This document shows positions 60,294 through 64,000 of a DNA stretch of 64,000 nt, in pieces; position 1 is the first letter of the stretch, and every line of letters begins with the position of its first letter. The stretch is from DATKFM01 sp963810485 (lineage in GTDB: Bacteria; Pseudomonadota; Alphaproteobacteria; Dongiales; Dongiaceae), in contig CAWENQ010000003.1 of assembly GCA_963810485.1 (NCBI GenBank), positions 186,001 through 250,000 of the forward strand. The letters are read 5' to 3'. The notes beneath the pieces were generated by a model. That model ran no database searches. It was not told the DNA's origin and saw only the letters and a program-made list of their open reading frames with translations. The translations under genes and the position numbers were made by a program.

Positions 60294-62324
60294 CTAATAG
60301 GCCAGCGGCAGGCTCAGCTTCACCTTGCCGAATACCTGCAGGATATCGTCGGCGACGAAGAAATCCGCGTCATCCGTGTGCTGATAGCTGCCGGTCACCG
60401 CCAGCGCCACGCCGGGCCGGTTGACCTCGGCCGGGATGGCGTTCCACAGCACCTCGCCGCCGACGAAATAGCTATCCGGTGAGTGTCCCATACTGTCCGT
60501 AAGGTTCAAAGAACCGTTGATGCTGCTGGTGAGCACCTCGGGGATGAGGTCGGCCGCGATATCCAGGCCGATATTCACGCTGTCCAGATCGTCGGCCGTG
60601 GCGTTGTCGCGGAATATGCTTAACTGCGCGTAGGGGCCGATCGTCAGGCTTTCGTCAGGCTGGAATTGCAATCCCAGATCGGTGAGGTAGTTCATCGTAT
60701 CGCCGGTCGCGCCCGAGCGATCCTCGAACGAATTCACGGATTGCGACAAGCTCCAGCTCCAGAAATCGTAGAACGAGGAGGCGCTGACGGTGGCCGAACG
60801 CACCTGATAGTCGCCGCCAAGCCCCACGAAGGCGGCCGGTATGTCGATCTGCTTGCCGTCGTTGAAGTTCAGCGCCAGGCCGAAGGTGGGCTGGCCGAGC
60901 CAGCCATAGCTGCCGTCCTCATCCGGCTCCATGACCGGCGAATAACTGGCGTCGAAGGTGGCGAAGTAGGTCCGGTCGGTGGGCAGGACGTTGAGTTCCT
61001 CCACGTTGCTGGTCTCATAGCCGGCCTGCGCTTGCATGGAGACTTCGCCCCAGACGGCGTTGGTGAAAGCCAAGGTGGTCTCGCGGTCCGTGACGACAAA
61101 GGGATTGGCGACGGAGGCGAAGAAGGTGCCGATGCGCTTATGCTCCACCCCCACATCCCAGCTGACATACTCGCCGTCGGAGTCGCCTCCGGGAATCAGC
61201 GCGTAGGAGGCTAGGAGAGAATAGGCGAGGTCATCGTCCGCCGGCAGGTCGCCGCTGTCGTCGAAGTCGAAGCGGGTCAGCGCCAACTCGCCCCGCAGCC
61301 GCAACCGCTGGTCAAGCCACAGCGTATCCACGGCCAGCGATGCGCCGCTGCCTGAACTGTCTTCGCCGAAGAAGCCTGTTGCATTGCCAACCGCGCGCGT
61401 CTCGCCTTCATAGAAGGTCCCCGACACCTCAACATTCTCGGACAGGGACGCGATCGGCCGGGCGGTGACCATCACGCCCTGCACCCGGTTCTCGCTGTCG
61501 GCGACGCCGGTGAAATTGTCGACGCCCAGGATCGGCTCGCTGCGGAGCGCGAAAGCGGTGACCGATAGATTTTCCTCCGGTTGCGCCAGCGTGACCGACA
61601 GGCCGCGGCGATAGAAGTCGGACATGATCAGGTTATCGGCGCCGATATCCTGATGGCCGAGCCGCACATTCAGATCCGTGGGCGCCTCATAGGCGCCGCT
61701 GAACAGATACTCGCCGATATCCAGCCGCTTGCCGTCGATGGTTTGGTCCTGCTGGCTGTTGAGGAAATAATTGGCATCGGCATCGATGCTCCAATCCCCG
61801 TCGGCGATGCGGGCCCGGGCATCACCGGCGCCTTGGGCGGTGAAATTGTCGGGCGGATCGATCAGGTCGTTGCCGGCGAAGCGGTAGAGCAGATCGACGC
61901 TGGTATTGGCGGAGGCGCTCAGCTCCTGCAGGGCCTCGCCGTCCCGCACTTCGAAGCTCCAGGCGCCGCGCTCGATGATGCTGCCGTCGCTGCCATACTC
62001 CACCAGGCGGAGCTGGTGCATGCCCGCCGCCAACGGTTCCGGCGGATCCAATAGCAGCCGTCCGCCCTCGACCTGCAGCAGCGCCGTGACATCGAATTCG
62101 TCGAGCTCGACGGCCAGCTCCACGGCTGCGCCCGCGGCGATTTCATCGGGTATGACCAGGACGATCGCTTCATCGGCGGCATAGAAGCTGCCGCCGGCCG
62201 GCGGCTGCAATTCCGGAACCCAATCCTGGGCGGCGGCCGGGCTGCAAAAAAGCCAGAGCAGGCCGATAAGCGGCAGCCATTTGTGGTTGCCGAGTTCAGT
62301 TTCAAGCCAAGCCGGTCCCGCCAT
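60294..62324 (-). CDS. putative outer-membrane beta-barrel protein
   Basis: The 676-aa protein has a signal peptide (WLPLIGLLWLFCSPAAAQ) followed by an N-terminal beta-sandwich (~35-140) and a long region of alternating-strand, aromatic-rich sequence (for example WSWSLSQSVNSFEDRS, YFATFDASYSPVMEP, ADANYFLNSQQDQ) ending in LSLPLAY, an aromatic C-terminus typical of outer-membrane barrels recognised by BamA. Many Asp/Gly/Asn turns fit about 20 or more strands. No TonB box is visible, so it is not a typical receptor. It is the first gene of the operon, reading towards the sigma gene. Confidence 0.75.
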   Translation of the reverse strand: MAGPAWLETELGNHKWLPLIGLLWLFCSPAAAQDWVPELQPPAGGSFYAADEAIVLVIPDEIAAGAAVELAVELDEFDVTALLQVEGGRLLLDPPEPLAAGMHQLRLVEYGSDGSIIERGAWSFEVRDGEALQELSASANTSVDLLYRFAGNDLIDPPDNFTAQGAGDARARIADGDWSIDADANYFLNSQQDQTIDGKRLDIGEYLFSGAYEAPTDLNVRLGHQDIGADNLIMSDFYRRGLSVTLAQPEENLSVTAFALRSEPILGVDNFTGVADSENRVQGVMVTARPIASLSENVEVSGTFYEGETRAVGNATGFFGEDSSGSGASLAVDTLWLDQRLRLRGELALTRFDFDDSGDLPADDDLAYSLLASYALIPGGDSDGEYVSWDVGVEHKRIGTFFASVANPFVVTDRETTLAFTNAVWGEVSMQAQAGYETSNVEELNVLPTDRTYFATFDASYSPVMEPDEDGSYGWLGQPTFGLALNFNDGKQIDIPAAFVGLGGDYQVRSATVSASSFYDFWSWSLSQSVNSFEDRSGATGDTMNYLTDLGLQFQPDESLTIGPYAQLSIFRDNATADDLDSVNIGLDIAADLIPEVLTSSINGSLNLTDSMGHSPDSYFVGGEVLWNAIPAEVNRPGVALAVTGSYQHTDDADFFVADDILQVFGKVKLSLPLAY

Positions 62325-62684
62325 CGCCCGCCCCCGTTACCCGCGGCGCCCCTTCGGCGCATCCTGCCTCCCGGCCGGATGCTCAGCGTGGCGCCGGATC
62401 GTGTCGTTCCTGCAAGGCAGGACAGCCGACCTAAAGTCGCGGCGCCGGCTGCCACCTTACACGCTTATGGTCGGCGGTCGAGGGACAGAGGCCCGTGATG
62501 GCGATCACAGGTTGGCTAAATCGTCCCAAAGTTGTCCCGGGCCGGTGCGGCGGGTGGCTGCCGGCCCCGGTTTGCACTGACGCGGAACGGCCGATACAAA
62601 TCAGCGCCATATGAGGACCGGCCGCCGGCGCTTCCACCCCCTCCACAGTGCCCCGGACCGATCGGAAAAAAGGCAGTAGTTTCA
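62325..62684. other. divergent intergenic region
   Basis: About 360 bases separate the barrel operon (minus) from the second CocE gene (plus). I find no gene with a recognisable domain; frames in the region are short shadows. It must contain promoters for both units; an ECF-type promoter is expected upstream of the barrel gene, but I could not pick one out with confidence. Confidence 0.4.
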
Positions 62685-64000
62685 ATGAAAACGGTTGAGA
62701 AATTCCCACGCCAGGTGAAGGAGATCGAGAACGCCTGGATTACCCTGAAAGACGGTTGCCATCTGGCCGCGCGCATCTGGCTGCCGGCCGATGCGGACAA
62801 GGACCCGGTTCCTGCCGTCCTGGAATATTTGCCCTACCGGAAGCGCGACGGCACCTCGGTCCGCGATCAGCTCACCCATCCCTACATGGCCGGCCATGGC
62901 TATGCCTGCGTGCGCGTGGATATGCGCGGCAACGGCGAATCCGACGGTCTTATGTGGGACGAATATCTCAAGCAGGAGCAGGACGACGCGCTGGAGGTAA
63001 TCGACTGGCTGGTGAAGCAGCCCTGGTGCAGCGGCACCGTCGGCATGATCGGCATCTCCTGGGGCGGTTTCAACGGGCTGCAGGTCGCCATGCGCCGCCC
63101 GCCGGCCCTGAAGGCGGTGATTTCCATCGAACTCCACGGTCGACCGCTACGCCGATGACATCCACTACAAGGGCGGCTGCCTGCTGAACGAGAATCTCGG
63201 CTGGTCCACCACCATGCTGTCCTACAGCTCGCGCCCGCCCGATCCCGCGCTGGTGGGGCAGCGCTGGCGCGACATGTGGCTGGTGCGCCTCAAGAACGAG
63301 CCGCTGCTGCTGGAGAACTGGCTGCGCCATCAGCATCGCGACGCCTTCTGGAAGCATGGCTCGGTCTGCGAGGACTGGTCGGCGATCCAGGCGGCGGTGC
63401 TGGCGGTCGGCGGCTGGGCCGATGCCTACACCAACGCCGTGCCCCAGCTTGTCGCCAAGCTGAACGCGCCGGTGAAGGGGCTGGTCGGTCCCTGGCTGCA
63501 CAAGTACCCGCATTTCGCCGTGCCAGGCCCGGCCATCGGCTTCCTGCAGGAGGCCGTGCGCTGGTGGGACCGCTGGCTCAAGGACAAGAAGAACGGCGTC
63601 GAGAAGGACCCGCTCTACACCGCCTACATGCAGGACAGCGCGCCGCCCAAGGCCTATTACAAGGAGCGCGCCGGCCGCTGGATCGCCGAGGACAAATGGC
63701 CGTCGAAGAGCATCAAGCCGCTCAAGCTCAAGCTCAACCGCGGCGCGTTGGACAAGCGCGCGCAGCCGGCGCAGAAGCTCACGATCTGCTCGCCGCAGAA
63801 CACCGGCATTGCCGCCGGCGAATACTGCCCGATCTGGCTCGGCGCCGAGCAGCCTGTCGATCAGCGCATCGATGACGGCGGCTCGCTGCTGTTCGACACC
63901 GCGCCGCTGACCTCCGATATCGAGATTTTCGGCGCGGCTGTCGTCGATCTGGAACTCGAGGTGGACAAGCCCCAGGCCAACATCGCCGTGCGGCTCTGCG
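62685..64000 (+). CDS. second CocE/NonD family hydrolase, partial (one-base break at 63129)
   Basis: This paralogue of the 26646-28667 gene starts MKTVEKFPRQVKEIENAWITLKDGCHLAARIWLPADADKDPVPAVLEYLPYRKRDG and keeps the nucleophile elbow GISWGGFNG and the GWADAY segment. The frame breaks after ALKAVISI; the next frame gives STVDRYADDIHYKGGCLLNENLGW through to the window end. GAACTC at 63129-63134 read as GACTC restores AVISIDSTVDRYADDIHY. The window ends at about residue 438, inside the C-terminal domain. It is divergent from the envelope operon and is probably part of another ester/amide catabolic operon. Confidence 0.88.

Overview
The window is GC-rich, densely coded chromosome from an alphaproteobacterium, most like Rhodospirillales or Hyphomicrobiales; I cannot name the genus. 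The grounds are gene content (SoeABC-type sulfite dehydrogenase, choline-sulfatase with a divergent LysR regulator, several peptide-type ABC importers, YfiR/hybrid kinase signalling, CocE/NonD hydrolases), CtrA-like boxes (TTAA-N7-TTAA) and a conspicuous role for GANTC sites, the CcrM methylation motif of this class. I see no rRNA, tRNA, CRISPR, phage or insertion-sequence genes.

Layout. 1-3.0 kb: end of a propeller-like gene, formimidoylglutamate deiminase (hutF) and an ornithine-cyclodeaminase relative. 3.0-5.2 kb (minus): a cobalt-type nitrile hydratase/thiocyanate hydrolase-like locus with a split beta subunit and two beta-N copies. 5.8-11.1 kb: YfiR-like periplasmic protein, a large hybrid histidine kinase with HPt, and a receiver-kinase. 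11.3-20.9 kb: cyclopropane fatty acid synthase, Sel1 protein, PQQ sugar dehydrogenase, DUF2272 lipoprotein, MttB-family protein, lipoprotein, desaturase, then an XRE-GFA-PhnD-like trio. 20.9-31.8 kb (minus): a nine-gene catabolic/import operon (alcohol dehydrogenase, amidohydrolase, 2OG oxygenase, CocE hydrolase, five-part dipeptide-type ABC importer). 31.8-40 kb: soeABC, DUF488, tusA, orphan TAXI binding protein. 40-46.8 kb: TPR-2OG oxygenase with a CaiD-like hydratase, crystallin-J1-like protein, betC, LysR, Rieske oxygenase. 46.9-53.8 kb: second ABC importer and an NSS transporter. 53.9-56.4 kb: small genes and a peptidoglycan-binding protein. 56.5-62.3 kb (minus): an envelope operon of beta-barrel, beta-rich exported protein, ECF sigma, anti-sigma and subtilase. 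The end holds a second CocE gene, cut by the window.

The most striking pattern is not a gene. Eight genes are broken by single-base insertions, nine in all, and in six cases the extra base lies in or beside a GANTC site. Removing it restores a full-length conserved protein each time. The simplest reading is a systematic read error at CcrM-methylated adenines in a long-read assembly, so these genes are probably intact in the cell. I annotate them as continuous genes and mark each break.

The best candidates for undescribed biology are (a) the ECF sigma/anti-sigma/subtilase/beta-barrel operon, in which the outer domain of the anti-sigma factor resembles a subtilase propeptide, and (b) the four-gene nitrile-hydratase-like locus with two beta-N subunits. 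Two copies of a MITE-like repeat with about 20-bp inverted ends, one of them inside the soe operon, are the clearest mobile-type sequences.
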